Assembly: GCA_964609655.1 (NCBI GenBank)
Contig: CAZSUA010000003.1
Span: 6,103 to 70,102 of the forward strand
Reading direction: 5' to 3'
Length of the DNA: 64,000 nucleotides
From: JBBRRP01 sp964609655
GTDB lineage: Bacteria; Myxococcota_A; Polyangia; Polyangiales; Polyangiaceae
The position numbers were made by a program, and so were the translations under genes. The notes below the pieces were generated by a model. It saw only the letters and a program-made list of their open reading frames with translations, ran no database searches and was not told the origin of the DNA. This document shows, piece after piece, positions 51,508 to 60,936 of this stretch (its first letter is position 1; each line of letters begins with the position of its first letter).

Positions 51508-54084
51508 ATGAAAAGGGTTCATCTCACTCAACAATTGACCGGCCTTGCCCTCCTCGCTTTGGCCGCACGAAGCGAAGCGCAACCGTACCCGTACGGGCCA
51601 GCGCAACCATCGCAACCATCGGCTCCAGGTGCACCCACCAACTATGGACCGCAGCCAGCGCCCGCAGCACCCGATTCCGCCGACGGTTCTGCCAACGCCA
51701 CCGCGCAGCTAGGCGGCGAGAGCAATGTTAACTTCGGATTAACGCCGCCTGATGGTGTTGCGGATTCCGAGGCCGAGCCAGACATCACGGAAAGCGAAAG
51801 AGCCTTCCGGAAGACATCGCTGGGCATACGGAGCGGGCTTGGCGCTGCCACCGGCCTGTTGCGGGTCAGTGAAGCCGGAGGTGGGGCTGCAGGCATGTTT
51901 CGAGCCTCGTTTATCGGCTCCTGGTTCTCGGATAGCGGATTTCTCTGCAACGCTGACGCACCCTGCCCCACACTGAGGACGGAGGCACCGAAGTCTAGGG
52001 ACTCCGCAGAGCGGGTTGGCGCGCATTTCGTGGCCTCTGCCACCGTGTTGCCCTTCCTTGAGGCTTATCTCGGGTTGCACAACTCTGCGACCTCGGATAG
52101 CCGCAGCCGGCCCAAGCTACTTCAGGTTCTCGGCGATTCAAACCTGGGAGCCAAAGCGTATATGCCCTGGGAACCGGACCAAATCTTCAGCTTCGGTGGC
52201 CAAGCAGACCTATTGCTCCTCAATGGTACCGGTGGTGTGGGTCTGGATGGCGGAGGCACGAGCTTTGGTTTCCGAGCACTCGCCACCGCTGATCTCTCGA
52301 ACCAAACCCATCCCGATTCACAGGTTCCGCTGCGTTTTCACGCAAACTTCGGTTACCTCTTCGACAATTCAGCCAATCTTGTAAAAGGCATCGAGACGGA
52401 TCAATCGCCCGTGGGACGCGGCACGCGCATCACGCGCATTGAACGCTACGGGCTGGATGTGAATCGCGTTGACAGCATCCAGGTCGGGTTAGGCACGGAG
52501 TTCGTGCACCCTGTCGTTCGTCCATTCTTGGAGTGGAGCATCGATCTTCCAGCCAATCGACAGAACCACGTGTGCAATGTCACCCAGGCTGCGCAGGTGG
52601 GGGATCTGTGTTTAGGAAAAGAAGCCGGCTTTGCCACGAGCCCTTCCCGTCTAGGGCTTGGTCTCGGTCTGTACCCTTGGGAAGATCACGGCTTAGTTTT
52701 CACTGGTGCGGTTGAGATCGCGACGGGGGGGTCATCGAAGTTCATCCAAGAAGTGGCGCCCGAAGCCCCCTGGAATCTCTATTTTGGTCTTGGCTACGCG
52801 TACGACACCGAGAAGCCCAAGCCCATCATCGAACGGGTTGCCAGTGATGCCCCGGTGTCGGCTCCGCCCGCGCCGCGCTATGTCGTGAATGGGCTGGTGG
52901 TCGAAAAGGGAACGCAAACTCCAGTATTAGATGCCCTGGTGCGCTACGAAGGGCGTGAACTTACGGGGATGATCAGCGACGCCACTGGCCACTTCCGCAC
53001 CGTCGACCTTGAGCCTGGCAACTACTCTTTCAATGTGGCAGCCACCGGTTATCGGGATGGCAAGTGCTCAGTCACGATTCAGCCTGGCCAAGCCGCACCA
53101 GGCATCGGAGCCCCCGGTGCCGCGCCGGTCGATGTGAATCCTTTCGCGCCAACAGCCCCTGCCCCTTCGCCACCAATGTTTCCGCAGTCGCGAGCTACCC
53201 AAAGCTTCGGCAATGAGTTCGGAATGCCCGCGGTTCCGTTCGCTCAGATGCAGCCCGGCTACGGTCCAGCACCCGTGCCGCCCGGCTACGGTCCAGCACC
53301 CGTGCCGCAGCAACCAGCTCCGGGGGCTCCCCAGTACCCAGGCGCACCTGAGGCACCCGTGGCACCCGCCGTGATGCCACAAGCGCCGATCAATCCGAAT
53401 GCCCCGGTGGTATTCGAGGTGCAGTGCGAGCTCGAAGCGCTGCCCAAGGTTGGCAACGTCGTGGGGAGTGTTCAGGACGGCGAATCGAAAGCCCCGGTGG
53501 CGAATGCCCGAATCCGCATCAAGGACAAGCTCGGCCGTGAGCTGGAGCTCGCCACCGATGGTGCGGGCGCCTTCCGCTTTGAGAATGTCGTTCCGGGGCA
53601 TGCCTCAGTCACGGTTGAAGCGGACGGCTACATGACGGGCGCTCAGGAGTTCGAAGTGCGAGCACAGAACGACGTGGACGCTCGTCTCCAATTGAACAAG
53701 CGTCCGCAGAAGCCGAACGTACTTGTGACCACACGTGAGCTTAAGCTCACCAAAGAAGTACACTTTCAGCTTGATTCAGCCGAGATCTTGACTGATTCCC
53801 TGGCACTGATCGAAGAGATCGCGGAGGTCTTGAAGGAGAATCTCAATATCAAATTGGTTGAAGTGCAAGGTCACACGGATAACACCGGAGCCGCCGTCTA
53901 CAACCTCAAGTTAAGCCAGCAACGCGCTGAATCAGTGGTCAATGCCATTGTCCGGCTCGGCGTCTCGCGTGATCGGTTGGAGCCCAAGGGCTACGGTCCA
54001 GAGAAGCCTTTGGTTCCCAACGCAACCGAAGCCAACATGGCCAAGAACCGTCGTGTCCAGATCATCATCAAACGCCGCGGCTAG
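51508..54084 (+). CDS. large OmpA-family outer-membrane protein
   Basis: This protein of about 858 aa starts at ATG 51508 (AAAGGA ten bases upstream). It has a signal peptide (cut near ARSEA), a Pro-rich spacer, and a beta-barrel region (about 90-430). Two carboxypeptidase-regulatory-like beta-sandwich domains follow (about 457-530 and 647-735), separated by a Pro/Gly-rich linker with a 24-bp tandem repeat (PGYGPAPVP). The end is an OmpA peptidoglycan-binding domain (VHFQLDSAEIL, VQGHTDNTG, NLKLSQQRAESV, KNRRVQIII; about 741-858). It probably links outer membrane to peptidoglycan and exposes adhesive domains. Confidence 0.88.
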   Translation: MKRVHLTQQLTGLALLALAARSEAQPYPYGPAQPSQPSAPGAPTNYGPQPAPAAPDSADGSANATAQLGGESNVNFGLTPPDGVADSEAEPDITESERAFRKTSLGIRSGLGAATGLLRVSEAGGGAAGMFRASFIGSWFSDSGFLCNADAPCPTLRTEAPKSRDSAERVGAHFVASATVLPFLEAYLGLHNSATSDSRSRPKLLQVLGDSNLGAKAYMPWEPDQIFSFGGQADLLLLNGTGGVGLDGGGTSFGFRALATADLSNQTHPDSQVPLRFHANFGYLFDNSANLVKGIETDQSPVGRGTRITRIERYGLDVNRVDSIQVGLGTEFVHPVVRPFLEWSIDLPANRQNHVCNVTQAAQVGDLCLGKEAGFATSPSRLGLGLGLYPWEDHGLVFTGAVEIATGGSSKFIQEVAPEAPWNLYFGLGYAYDTEKPKPIIERVASDAPVSAPPAPRYVVNGLVVEKGTQTPVLDALVRYEGRELTGMISDATGHFRTVDLEPGNYSFNVAATGYRDGKCSVTIQPGQAAPGIGAPGAAPVDVNPFAPTAPAPSPPMFPQSRATQSFGNEFGMPAVPFAQMQPGYGPAPVPPGYGPAPVPQQPAPGAPQYPGAPEAPVAPAVMPQAPINPNAPVVFEVQCELEALPKVGNVVGSVQDGESKAPVANARIRIKDKLGRELELATDGAGAFRFENVVPGHASVTVEADGYMTGAQEFEVRAQNDVDARLQLNKRPQKPNVLVTTRELKLTKEVHFQLDSAEILTDSLALIEEIAEVLKENLNIKLVEVQGHTDNTGAAVYNLKLSQQRAESVVNAIVRLGVSRDRLEPKGYGPEKPLVPNATEANMAKNRRVQIIIKRRG
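53259..53306. repeat. 24-bp tandem repeat in the OmpA-like gene
   Basis: Two in-frame copies of a 24-base unit encode PGYGPAPVP-type peptides in the Pro/Gly linker before the second beta-sandwich domain. Copy number may vary between strains. Confidence 0.75.
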
Positions 54085-54251
54085 GCCATCAACAAGCAGA
54101 CGCAGCGGCGGGTAAACGAATGAAGCGGATTCCGGTGTGACCCAGCAGCAAGGGCGCCACGCACGCGCAAAGATCTCCGTTGATGTACTTGTCAGTGGAT
54201 GCCCAGCCGTGGTGCCCTACCGCGCTCCGGCCGAGTGCGAACCGCTGCCGC

Positions 54252-54638
54252 TCACTCATCCGGCGGCTCTTCGCTCGGCCGGCGCTCTTTCGCAATCTCG
54301 CTCAAGATCTCCTCGACCCTGTGCGCCTTGTCGAAGCCTTCATCGTAAAAGAATCTAAGATCAGGCACTTTGCGCAACCCGAGGTGTGGGCCAAGCCCAC
54401 GCTTCAAACGATTCGCGGCCATGCTCAATTGCCGCAATACGTTTTCCCGTTCCTTGGCGACTCCGGTGTCTTTCAGCATGCGCACGCGCACTGTCGCCAA
54501 CGCGAGATCGTCAGTCAGCGTCACGTCCGTGATGATCACCGTCGAGAGACGCCGATCACTAAAATCGCGCAAGAGGCATTGGGTTAGATACCCCCTCACC
54601 AATTCGGCCACACGCAACGGTCGTCGACTGGCTGCCAC
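54252..54638 (-). CDS. rbfA: ribosome-binding factor A
   Basis: This 128-aa protein has RbfA features: RRPLRVAELVRGYLTQCL, VIITDVTLTDDLALATV and a KH-like fold ending RFFYDEGFDKAHRVEEIL. It assists 30S maturation at the 16S 5' end. Its GTG start overlaps the DUF503 stop by one base (TAGTG), so it is coupled at the end of the rimP-nusA-infB operon. Confidence 0.93.
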   Translation of the reverse strand: MAASRRPLRVAELVRGYLTQCLLRDFSDRRLSTVIITDVTLTDDLALATVRVRMLKDTGVAKERENVLRQLSMAANRLKRGLGPHLGLRKVPDLRFFYDEGFDKAHRVEEILSEIAKERRPSEEPPDE

Positions 54639-55021
54639 TAGTCCTTCGCTTTCGACCCGTGGCCAGCTGAGCCGAGCCCGAGTTCATTCGGATCCAACGT
54701 TTCCAGGCCTTCGCTCAGCCCCTTCCCTGCCTCTCCGAAAGAGATAACCTCGGTTCGACAGTCAGCCAAGATGGAGTCTTTGGCGTTGCCAACCAGCGCA
54801 GTGGCACGCGAGAGCGCTTCACGGCAAAGGCCCGAGTCCCTCCCCACCACGGCGAGCCCAAGCGTCGCTACCTGATACCGCTCAACATCGCCGACTTCCG
54901 CAACGGAAAGGCCCAGGCGCGCCCGGAGGCGCTCCTTCAAGCTCTTCACTACCTGCCTTCTATCCTTGAGCGACTGAGCTCCGGGGATCTGAACCACGTA
55001 ACGAGCGACTCCTACGAACAT
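54638..55021 (-). CDS. DUF503 family protein
   Basis: This 127-aa protein has the family N-terminus (FVGVARYVVQIPGAQSLKDRRQVVKSL). DUF503 members (YlxP) commonly sit between infB and rbfA, as here, and are implicated in 30S assembly. The C-terminal 25 residues are low complexity. It starts 32 bases after infB. Confidence 0.9.
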   Translation of the reverse strand: MFVGVARYVVQIPGAQSLKDRRQVVKSLKERLRARLGLSVAEVGDVERYQVATLGLAVVGRDSGLCREALSRATALVGNAKDSILADCRTEVISFGEAGKGLSEGLETLDPNELGLGSAGHGSKAKD

Positions 55022-55053
55022 ACGTGGCCCAACGCTCTGACTGCTCGCTTGGC

Positions 55054-57879
55054 CTAGAGGGTCTGTTTGATCTCTTCCATCTCAAAGGCTTCGATGATGT
55101 CGCCTTCTTTGATGTCATTGAAACCATCCAGCGAGATGCCGCACTCAAAGCCTTCTTTGACGTCGCGCACGTCGTCCTTAAAGCGCTTCAGGGTGGTAGC
55201 TTTGCCAGTAAACAAGACATCCTTCTCGCGAATGAGCCGCATCCCAGCATTTCGTTTGATGATGCCATCGACGACCATGCAGCCAGCGACGGTACCCGCT
55301 TTGGTGATCCTGAACGTCTGACGAACTTCCGCACGCCCGATGATTTTCTCAACCAGCGTGGGGGCGAGCAGCCCTTCCATCGCAGCGCGGATATCGTCCA
55401 CAACATTGTAGATGATGCTGTACTGCCGGATCTCGATCTTCTCTTGCTGAGCGAGTGAACTCGCTTTGCCAGCCGGACGCGCGTTGAAACCGATGATGAT
55501 CGCGCCCGAAGCGATGGCCAGGTTGACATCGCCCTCGGTGATTCCGCCCACACCAACGTGCACAACGCTGACCCGCACCTTCGGCGTCGCCAACTTCTGA
55601 ATGGCTTCGGTGAGCGCTTCGACGGAACCTTGAACGTCCGCCTTGATGATCACCTTGAGATCGAGTCGATCGGTTTCGGACATCGCCTTGGCAAGCTCTT
55701 CCAGCGACATCCGCTGGCCTCCCATGCTTGGTCCGAGGCTGCGACGATCTTTGACCTTGCGCGTCTCAGCCAACGCCTGCGCCGTCTTCATGTCGCGAAT
55801 GACATAGACAGGGTCCCCGGCGCTCGGCACGTCATTCAACCCGATAATCTCCACCGGTGTCGACGGACCAGCTTCGTCCACCGAGACGCGAGCAGAATTC
55901 AGCATCGCACGCGTCTTTCCGTACGCTCCACCCGCCAGGATCACATCTCCGCGACGTAGCGTTCCGTCGGTGATCAGCACTGTCGCGACAGGCCCACGAC
56001 CCCGATCCAACTGAGCCTCGATCACCACGCCTGACGCTGGCTTATCGGGGTTTGCCTTGAGCTCGAGCATTTCCGCAAGCAGCGTGACCTGATCTAACAG
56101 GCCTTCGATCCCCGCACCCGTCATCGCGGAAACTTCCGCGAATAACGTATCGCCGCCCCACTCTTCGGGGAGCAGACCAACATCGCTCAGCTCACGACGA
56201 ACGCGCTCGGGCTGGGCATCGGGCTTATCACATTTGTTCACGGCGACCAGGATCGGAACCTTGGCCGCGCGAGCATGGCTGATAGCCTCAAGTGTTTGCG
56301 GCATCACGCCGTCGTCGGCTGCCACCACAAGAATCACAATATCCGTCGCTTGGGCACCGCGTGCGCGCATGGCGGTAAATGCTTCGTGGCCAGGCGTATC
56401 CAGGAAAGCCACTTTCCCGTGCCTCGTTTCAACCGTGTAGGCACCGATGTGTTGCGTAATGCCACCGGCTTCGCCGGCCGCGACTGCAGCCTGCCGAATC
56501 TTATCCAAGAGGCTCGTTTTACCGTGATCAACGTGGCCCATCACTGTGACGACTGGCGGCCTAGGAACACCTCCGGCGTCCTCCACCGTTTCCATCCCCT
56601 GGGCTGCCACGATCGCATCTTCTTCGCTGACGGTGACGTCCTCAACTTCCCAGCCAAACTCATTGGCGACAATTTTGGCTGTCTCAGCATCCAGCGTGCT
56701 GTTGATATTGACGCCCGTCATGCCGAGACGCATGAGCTTCATCAAGACTTCCGTCGCCTTGATCTGCATCTTGCCGGCTAGCGTCTGCAGCAGCACCGAC
56801 TCTTCAACGCGCACAACTTTCTTATGAGCAGAGCGTTCCTGGGTAACGGCCTGCCCCATTCCCTTGCTGCGCCCGAGCGACCCCAAGCCGCGCTGCCGCA
56901 TCCCACCGCCGCGCTGAGCGGGCCCTCTGGAGCCGCCACCGGACCCACTGGGCGCGCCACCCGTCATGCCGCCGCCGCCCATCATCGGGGCGTTTCCGCG
57001 TGGTCGACCACCAATATTGCCGGCCTTCGCGTCGTACTGAACTCGGCGTGCGACAGGCCCCGTCGAGCGATGAACCTGAGGCATGGGAACGCCCGGACGG
57101 CCTCCCCAGACGTCAATGCCCGTCTTGGGTGCGGCGGGACGTTGACTGGGTGCCAGTGCGGCCGGCGGAATAGCTGGAAGCGGCGCAGGGGCTACTTGAA
57201 GCATTTCTGGTGCCGCTTCAGCCACTTGAGCCTGAACTACCTCAGGCGCGGGCTGTGCTGCAATTTCGACCTTAGGTGCGGCTGGCTCAGCTGCAGACCG
57301 TCCAGCCGGGGCAGCCGGGGCCGACTCTGCTTGAATGGGCGCTACAGCGACCTGGCTCTTTTCGGGCGCAGCAGCACTGCTTACTTCGGGAGCAACGGCG
57401 GCTTCTGCGACCTGGGGTTCAGGCACTACCTTTGTAGTTGTAGTAGCTGCCTCAAGGGGAACAGCAGCAACTGGGGGAGCAACGACAACCGGCGCTACGG
57501 CGGCGGGCGCTGGCTGTACGATCGCTGGTGACACGGGCGTGGCCCTGGCAACCTCAGGCGCGGGGCGCCGCACCACCACGGCCGGCCGAGACGGTTCAGG
57601 CGTTGGAACCGCAGGGCTGACTTGGGCCGGTGTTTCCGCATCCGCGGGGCGCGGAGCAGCACGGCGTTTAACAACCGTTGGCCGGATGCGTTCCTCGACC
57701 GATTTCTCAGAGCTGTGCTGCTTCTCTATCAGCCGCTTCACCCTTTCAACCGAATCGAGCCCCACAACGCTCATGTGATTGCGGACATCCGCAACTCCCA
57801 CAGACTGGAACAGCGCCACAAGAGCCTTGTTTTCGAGGCCCAAATCTTTGGCGACTTCATAGACGCGCAACTTACTCAT
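55054..57879 (-). CDS. infB: translation initiation factor IF-2
   Basis: This 941-aa GTPase brings initiator tRNA to the 30S subunit. It has an IF2 N-domain (1-55), a long Ala/Pro/Val-rich linker (70-280), a Gly/Arg-rich stretch (290-345), a second IF2 N-domain (about 355-410), then the G domain: G1 GHVDHGKTS (about 446), G3 DTPGHEAF, G4 NKCDKP (about 548). The C-terminal domains contain GITEGDVNLAIASGA and VVDGIIKRNAGMRLIR. The extended linker is longer than in E. coli, common in myxobacteria. The start overlaps the YlxR stop by eight bases. Confidence 0.97.
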   Translation of the reverse strand: MSKLRVYEVAKDLGLENKALVALFQSVGVADVRNHMSVVGLDSVERVKRLIEKQHSSEKSVEERIRPTVVKRRAAPRPADAETPAQVSPAVPTPEPSRPAVVVRRPAPEVARATPVSPAIVQPAPAAVAPVVVAPPVAAVPLEAATTTTKVVPEPQVAEAAVAPEVSSAAAPEKSQVAVAPIQAESAPAAPAGRSAAEPAAPKVEIAAQPAPEVVQAQVAEAAPEMLQVAPAPLPAIPPAALAPSQRPAAPKTGIDVWGGRPGVPMPQVHRSTGPVARRVQYDAKAGNIGGRPRGNAPMMGGGGMTGGAPSGSGGGSRGPAQRGGGMRQRGLGSLGRSKGMGQAVTQERSAHKKVVRVEESVLLQTLAGKMQIKATEVLMKLMRLGMTGVNINSTLDAETAKIVANEFGWEVEDVTVSEEDAIVAAQGMETVEDAGGVPRPPVVTVMGHVDHGKTSLLDKIRQAAVAAGEAGGITQHIGAYTVETRHGKVAFLDTPGHEAFTAMRARGAQATDIVILVVAADDGVMPQTLEAISHARAAKVPILVAVNKCDKPDAQPERVRRELSDVGLLPEEWGGDTLFAEVSAMTGAGIEGLLDQVTLLAEMLELKANPDKPASGVVIEAQLDRGRGPVATVLITDGTLRRGDVILAGGAYGKTRAMLNSARVSVDEAGPSTPVEIIGLNDVPSAGDPVYVIRDMKTAQALAETRKVKDRRSLGPSMGGQRMSLEELAKAMSETDRLDLKVIIKADVQGSVEALTEAIQKLATPKVRVSVVHVGVGGITEGDVNLAIASGAIIIGFNARPAGKASSLAQQEKIEIRQYSIIYNVVDDIRAAMEGLLAPTLVEKIIGRAEVRQTFRITKAGTVAGCMVVDGIIKRNAGMRLIREKDVLFTGKATTLKRFKDDVRDVKEGFECGISLDGFNDIKEGDIIEAFEMEEIKQTL

Positions 57880-58546
57880 CGACCTTTTTTATCCTTTTGT
57901 GCGTCTTCTCTTGAACGTTGGGTTCAGGCATCTGCAAAACTGCGGAGCAGCGCAATAGTCCCAAAGCTAGCTCCCTGTCGACCACCGCGATCACGCCCAC
58001 CTCGGTTCGACCGGCAATCTTGCCCAGTTGATCTTTGGTGCCCCAGACGAGGGCGCGGCCTTCGACGACGGCCAGGGCCACTTCTCGGCTTGAGGCAGCG
58101 GCACGTGCGTCCGTGGCGATGATGACGGCGTGGGCGCGCTGGTGCTCGAAAGCATCAGCTACCGCCGAAGCCCCCATCACCATTTTTCGGGAGCGGGCTC
58201 CCGTTTTCAGCAATGCCTCTACCCTCTGATGGGTGGCAGCCTGAAGCGCTCGAACGAGATCGAGCGCATTCACCGCCACGTGAGTCCGAAAACTACGTGA
58301 AAGCCCGACTTTGGCGGCTCGCTCAAGGCACGCCGGCAGGGTGTGGACCCAGGCGCCGCGCCCAAAAGAGCGACCCCGGAGGTCCACATGGGCTCCCCCA
58401 GCATCATCCAGAACGAGGCGCACGACCTCGTGCTCATCTCTAGCAACCGGCTCGCCACATCCGACGCAGCTTCGGTTCGGCCTAGATTTCTGCGGAGCTC
58501 GGGGGGTGTCCCCGAGCGGGACTTCACCTTCAGTACTTTCGAACAT
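57872..58546 (-). CDS. YlxR (DUF448) fused to an L7Ae/YlxQ-like domain
   Basis: The protein of about 224 aa joins two small RNA-binding families normally encoded by separate ylxR and ylxQ genes: YlxR (RSCVGCGEPVARDEHEVVRL, GRSFGRGAWVH) in the first half and an L7Ae-like fold (LLKTGARSRKMVMGASAVADAF, ALVWGTKDQLGKIAG) in the second. Both sit between nusA and infB in most bacteria. ATG 58546 gives a short gap from nusA and has AAGGAG upstream; GTG at 58582 would overlap nusA by 17 bases. It may regulate or assist the translation machinery. Confidence 0.88.
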   Translation of the reverse strand: MFESTEGEVPLGDTPRAPQKSRPNRSCVGCGEPVARDEHEVVRLVLDDAGGAHVDLRGRSFGRGAWVHTLPACLERAAKVGLSRSFRTHVAVNALDLVRALQAATHQRVEALLKTGARSRKMVMGASAVADAFEHQRAHAVIIATDARAAASSREVALAVVEGRALVWGTKDQLGKIAGRTEVGVIAVVDRELALGLLRCSAVLQMPEPNVQEKTHKRIKKVDE

Positions 58547-58565
58547 CCGTTTCAGACCTGCTCCT

Positions 58566-60200
58566 TCATTCAGCTCGCGCACCTAGCTCTGCAGGTGGAG
58601 GCGAGCGGCGTTCGAGGATCGCGCCGTCGGACTTCATGAGCTCGCGTGCAGCCTCCGAAACTTCCTTCGCCTTGGCTGCGCTGATCCCTGACTGAAGTAC
58701 CAGCTTGTCGGGATCTTCGTTAGCGACATGGCTGACCGTCTTGTAGCCGGCATCATCCAGGAGCTGGAGCGTTCTCACGCCAATGCCTCGGACGAGCCGA
58801 AGCTTATCCTGCTCACTCAGCGCCACGCTCTGCTGCCGGGCCTTCTGCAAACGTTCGATGCGCGAACGCTCCATCTCACCCAGCGCGTTCGTCTGCAGCT
58901 CCTGAGCCTTTTCTAGGCCACCCACTTCAGGAATAGCGACAAGCTCCTCGGCGGCTGCTTCAGCAACCTCTTCGAGCGCCCGAAACCCAAGCCGATACAT
59001 GGCTCGCGCCAAATCCTCACCGACGCCTGCGACTCCTCGGAACGCGCCCAGGGCCTCGTCCTCGATCTGCTTGAACTTGCTCTCACTGATGATGTCGAGC
59101 TTCCAACGTGTTAGCTGCGACGCGAGCCGCACGTTTTGACCCTTGCGACCAATCGCTAACGATAGCTTCTCATCGGGCACCACCAACTCCATCCGGTGCC
59201 CACTCTCATCCAAGATGACTTTATTCACTTCGGCCGGTTGAATGGCGTTGATGATGTACCGAGCCGGATCTTCATCGTAAGGAACGATGTCTATCTTCTC
59301 GCCGCGAAGCTCCATCACAACAGCCTGAACCCGTGAGCCCTTGATGCCCACACAGGCACCCACCGGATCCACGTCCGAATCACGGCTAGCTACGGCAATT
59401 TTGCTGCGCGCCCCGGGCTCGCGTGCCACGCCCACGATCCGCACAATGCCTTCGTAGATTTCTGGGACCTCAGCCTCAAACAGCTTTTCAACGAGCTGCG
59501 GAGCGGAACGGCTCAAAATGATCATAGGCCCGCGTGACTCGCGATCGATATTCTTCACGTAGGCGACAATGCGATCACCGGGACGATACGTTTCTCGGGG
59601 CGTCTGTTCGCGGCCCGGCAAAACGCCCTCCGTCTTGCCAAGGTCCACCACGATGTTGTGGCCCCGTTCGAAGCGCCGAACAATGCCGCGAATGAGCTGC
59701 CCCTGACGATCTTTGAACTCCTCAAAAATCAGGTCGCGTTCAGCATCCCGAACGCGCTGCAGCAACACCTGCTTAGCCGTTTGGGCGGCAATTCGACCAA
59801 ATGTGCTGCGGGCCTGCGACATATCGAGGACGGCACCAAACTCCTGATCCTGCTGCTTCGCTCGCTCCGCGTCGCGGGGGTGCCAAAACACCTGAAAGCC
59901 CAGCTCTTCGCCAATTTCCGCGTCGAGACCGTGCTTCCGAGCGACATCAATCGCGATTTCGCGATCGTCGATGTCGACCTCGTCGACCACCGTCATGTAC
60001 TGAAAGAGGTCGATGTTGCCGGTGTCCGGGTTGAAGCGAGCCTCGAGCTCACGCTCAGCACCGAAAGCGGCTTGAGCCGCTTTCAAAATGGCGGCCTCCA
60101 TCGTCTCAATGAGAACCTGCTTGTTAATGCCCTTTTCTTGGGCCACCTGATCGACGACCGAACCTAAATCAAAGCCAAAGGCCGCTGCCTGCGTTGCCAT
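58566..60200 (-). CDS. nusA: transcription termination/antitermination factor NusA
   Basis: This 544-aa factor binds RNA polymerase and RNA. The N-terminal domain (1-125) is followed by S1 (LIRGIVRRFERGHNIVVDLG), two KH domains (DPVGACVGIKGSRVQAVV; LSLAIGRKGQNVRLASQL), then helix-hairpin-helix repeats (LVRGIGVRTLQLLDDAGY; FRGVAGVGEDLARAM). This is the normal layout for proteobacterial NusA with the C-terminal acidic repeats. The start is ATG 60200, downstream of rimP by eight bases. Confidence 0.96.
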   Translation of the reverse strand: MATQAAAFGFDLGSVVDQVAQEKGINKQVLIETMEAAILKAAQAAFGAERELEARFNPDTGNIDLFQYMTVVDEVDIDDREIAIDVARKHGLDAEIGEELGFQVFWHPRDAERAKQQDQEFGAVLDMSQARSTFGRIAAQTAKQVLLQRVRDAERDLIFEEFKDRQGQLIRGIVRRFERGHNIVVDLGKTEGVLPGREQTPRETYRPGDRIVAYVKNIDRESRGPMIILSRSAPQLVEKLFEAEVPEIYEGIVRIVGVAREPGARSKIAVASRDSDVDPVGACVGIKGSRVQAVVMELRGEKIDIVPYDEDPARYIINAIQPAEVNKVILDESGHRMELVVPDEKLSLAIGRKGQNVRLASQLTRWKLDIISESKFKQIEDEALGAFRGVAGVGEDLARAMYRLGFRALEEVAEAAAEELVAIPEVGGLEKAQELQTNALGEMERSRIERLQKARQQSVALSEQDKLRLVRGIGVRTLQLLDDAGYKTVSHVANEDPDKLVLQSGISAAKAKEVSEAARELMKSDGAILERRSPPPAELGARAE

Positions 60201-60208
60201 CTCTTAAC

Positions 60209-60793
60209 CTACCTCTTTTGCCGAAACGGTTGCTTTTTGCCATTTCCGTTTGCTCTTCGGCTCCCGGGGGAGCCAGCCACTTTGGAACCAGACCACTCAA
60301 ACACGAGCCGTGCCTGGTCAATATTTTTGAGCGGCACCGTGTGCTCGCCAAAATCTGTGCCCAACTTGGGGTCACCCCCCGCGTCCAAGCCTAGAAGCTC
60401 GGCGTGAACCACCATCTGACCTGCCAGCGGCTCCACTAATTTGATGCGGGCGCGCCGGCCGCAAAAACGCTCATAATCCTTGGCCGAGTACAGCCCACGC
60501 TCCAACCCGGGCGAACCGACCAACAACGAATACCGGGAGGGGATCACGTCGGTGACATCCAGCACCGCCGACAAATCGCGAGAAATCTCGCCGCACAGAT
60601 CGAGCGTCACGCCGCCTCCGGGTTCATTCGAATCGGGTCGCTCGATCGTGAGTTCAAGCACACGACCACTTCGATCTGTTTTCCAGAGCAATTCGACGCC
60701 CACGACACCGTGCGAAAGCAACACCGGCTCAATAGCCGCGACGAGGCGTTCGCTATCAAGACCGCTGATTTTAGTGTGGGCAATGGGACTCAT
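60209..60793 (-). CDS. rimP: ribosome maturation factor RimP
   Basis: This 194-aa protein has the RimP fold: an N-domain with GVVGVELLWKTDRSGRVLELTIERP and a C-terminal SH3-like domain (FCGRRARIKLVEPLAGQ). It leads the rimP-nusA-ylxR-infB-DUF503-rbfA operon. The C-terminal tail is Arg/Lys-rich. ATG 60793 overlaps the complement of a plus-strand ATG at 60792. Confidence 0.93.
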   Translation of the reverse strand: MSPIAHTKISGLDSERLVAAIEPVLLSHGVVGVELLWKTDRSGRVLELTIERPDSNEPGGGVTLDLCGEISRDLSAVLDVTDVIPSRYSLLVGSPGLERGLYSAKDYERFCGRRARIKLVEPLAGQMVVHAELLGLDAGGDPKLGTDFGEHTVPLKNIDQARLVFEWSGSKVAGSPGSRRANGNGKKQPFRQKR

Positions 60794-60796
60794 GGC

Positions 60797-60850
60797 AAAA
60801 AAAAAGGACCCTCTTTACGAGCGGCCCGGGGGCTCCACCGGGGGGGAGCC
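60797..60850. promoter_or_regulatory. poly-A tract and hairpin upstream of rimP
   Basis: Nine consecutive A (60797-60805; T in rimP mRNA) lie immediately before the rimP start, and a six-base inverted repeat (ggctcc at 60831-60836, ggagcc at 60845-60850) lies about 40 bases upstream of the ATG. In the mRNA sense this is a hairpin followed by a U tract, though too far apart for a classical terminator. It may modulate operon expression or be a slippery site. Confidence 0.3.
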
Positions 60851-60936
60851 TAGCGGAGGGGTTTTGAGCTTGCAAGCACTGGAGGCGCGGGGACGGCAAT
60901 TGCCGCTGCCCCCAAGAGTGCACTACATCCGCTGGC

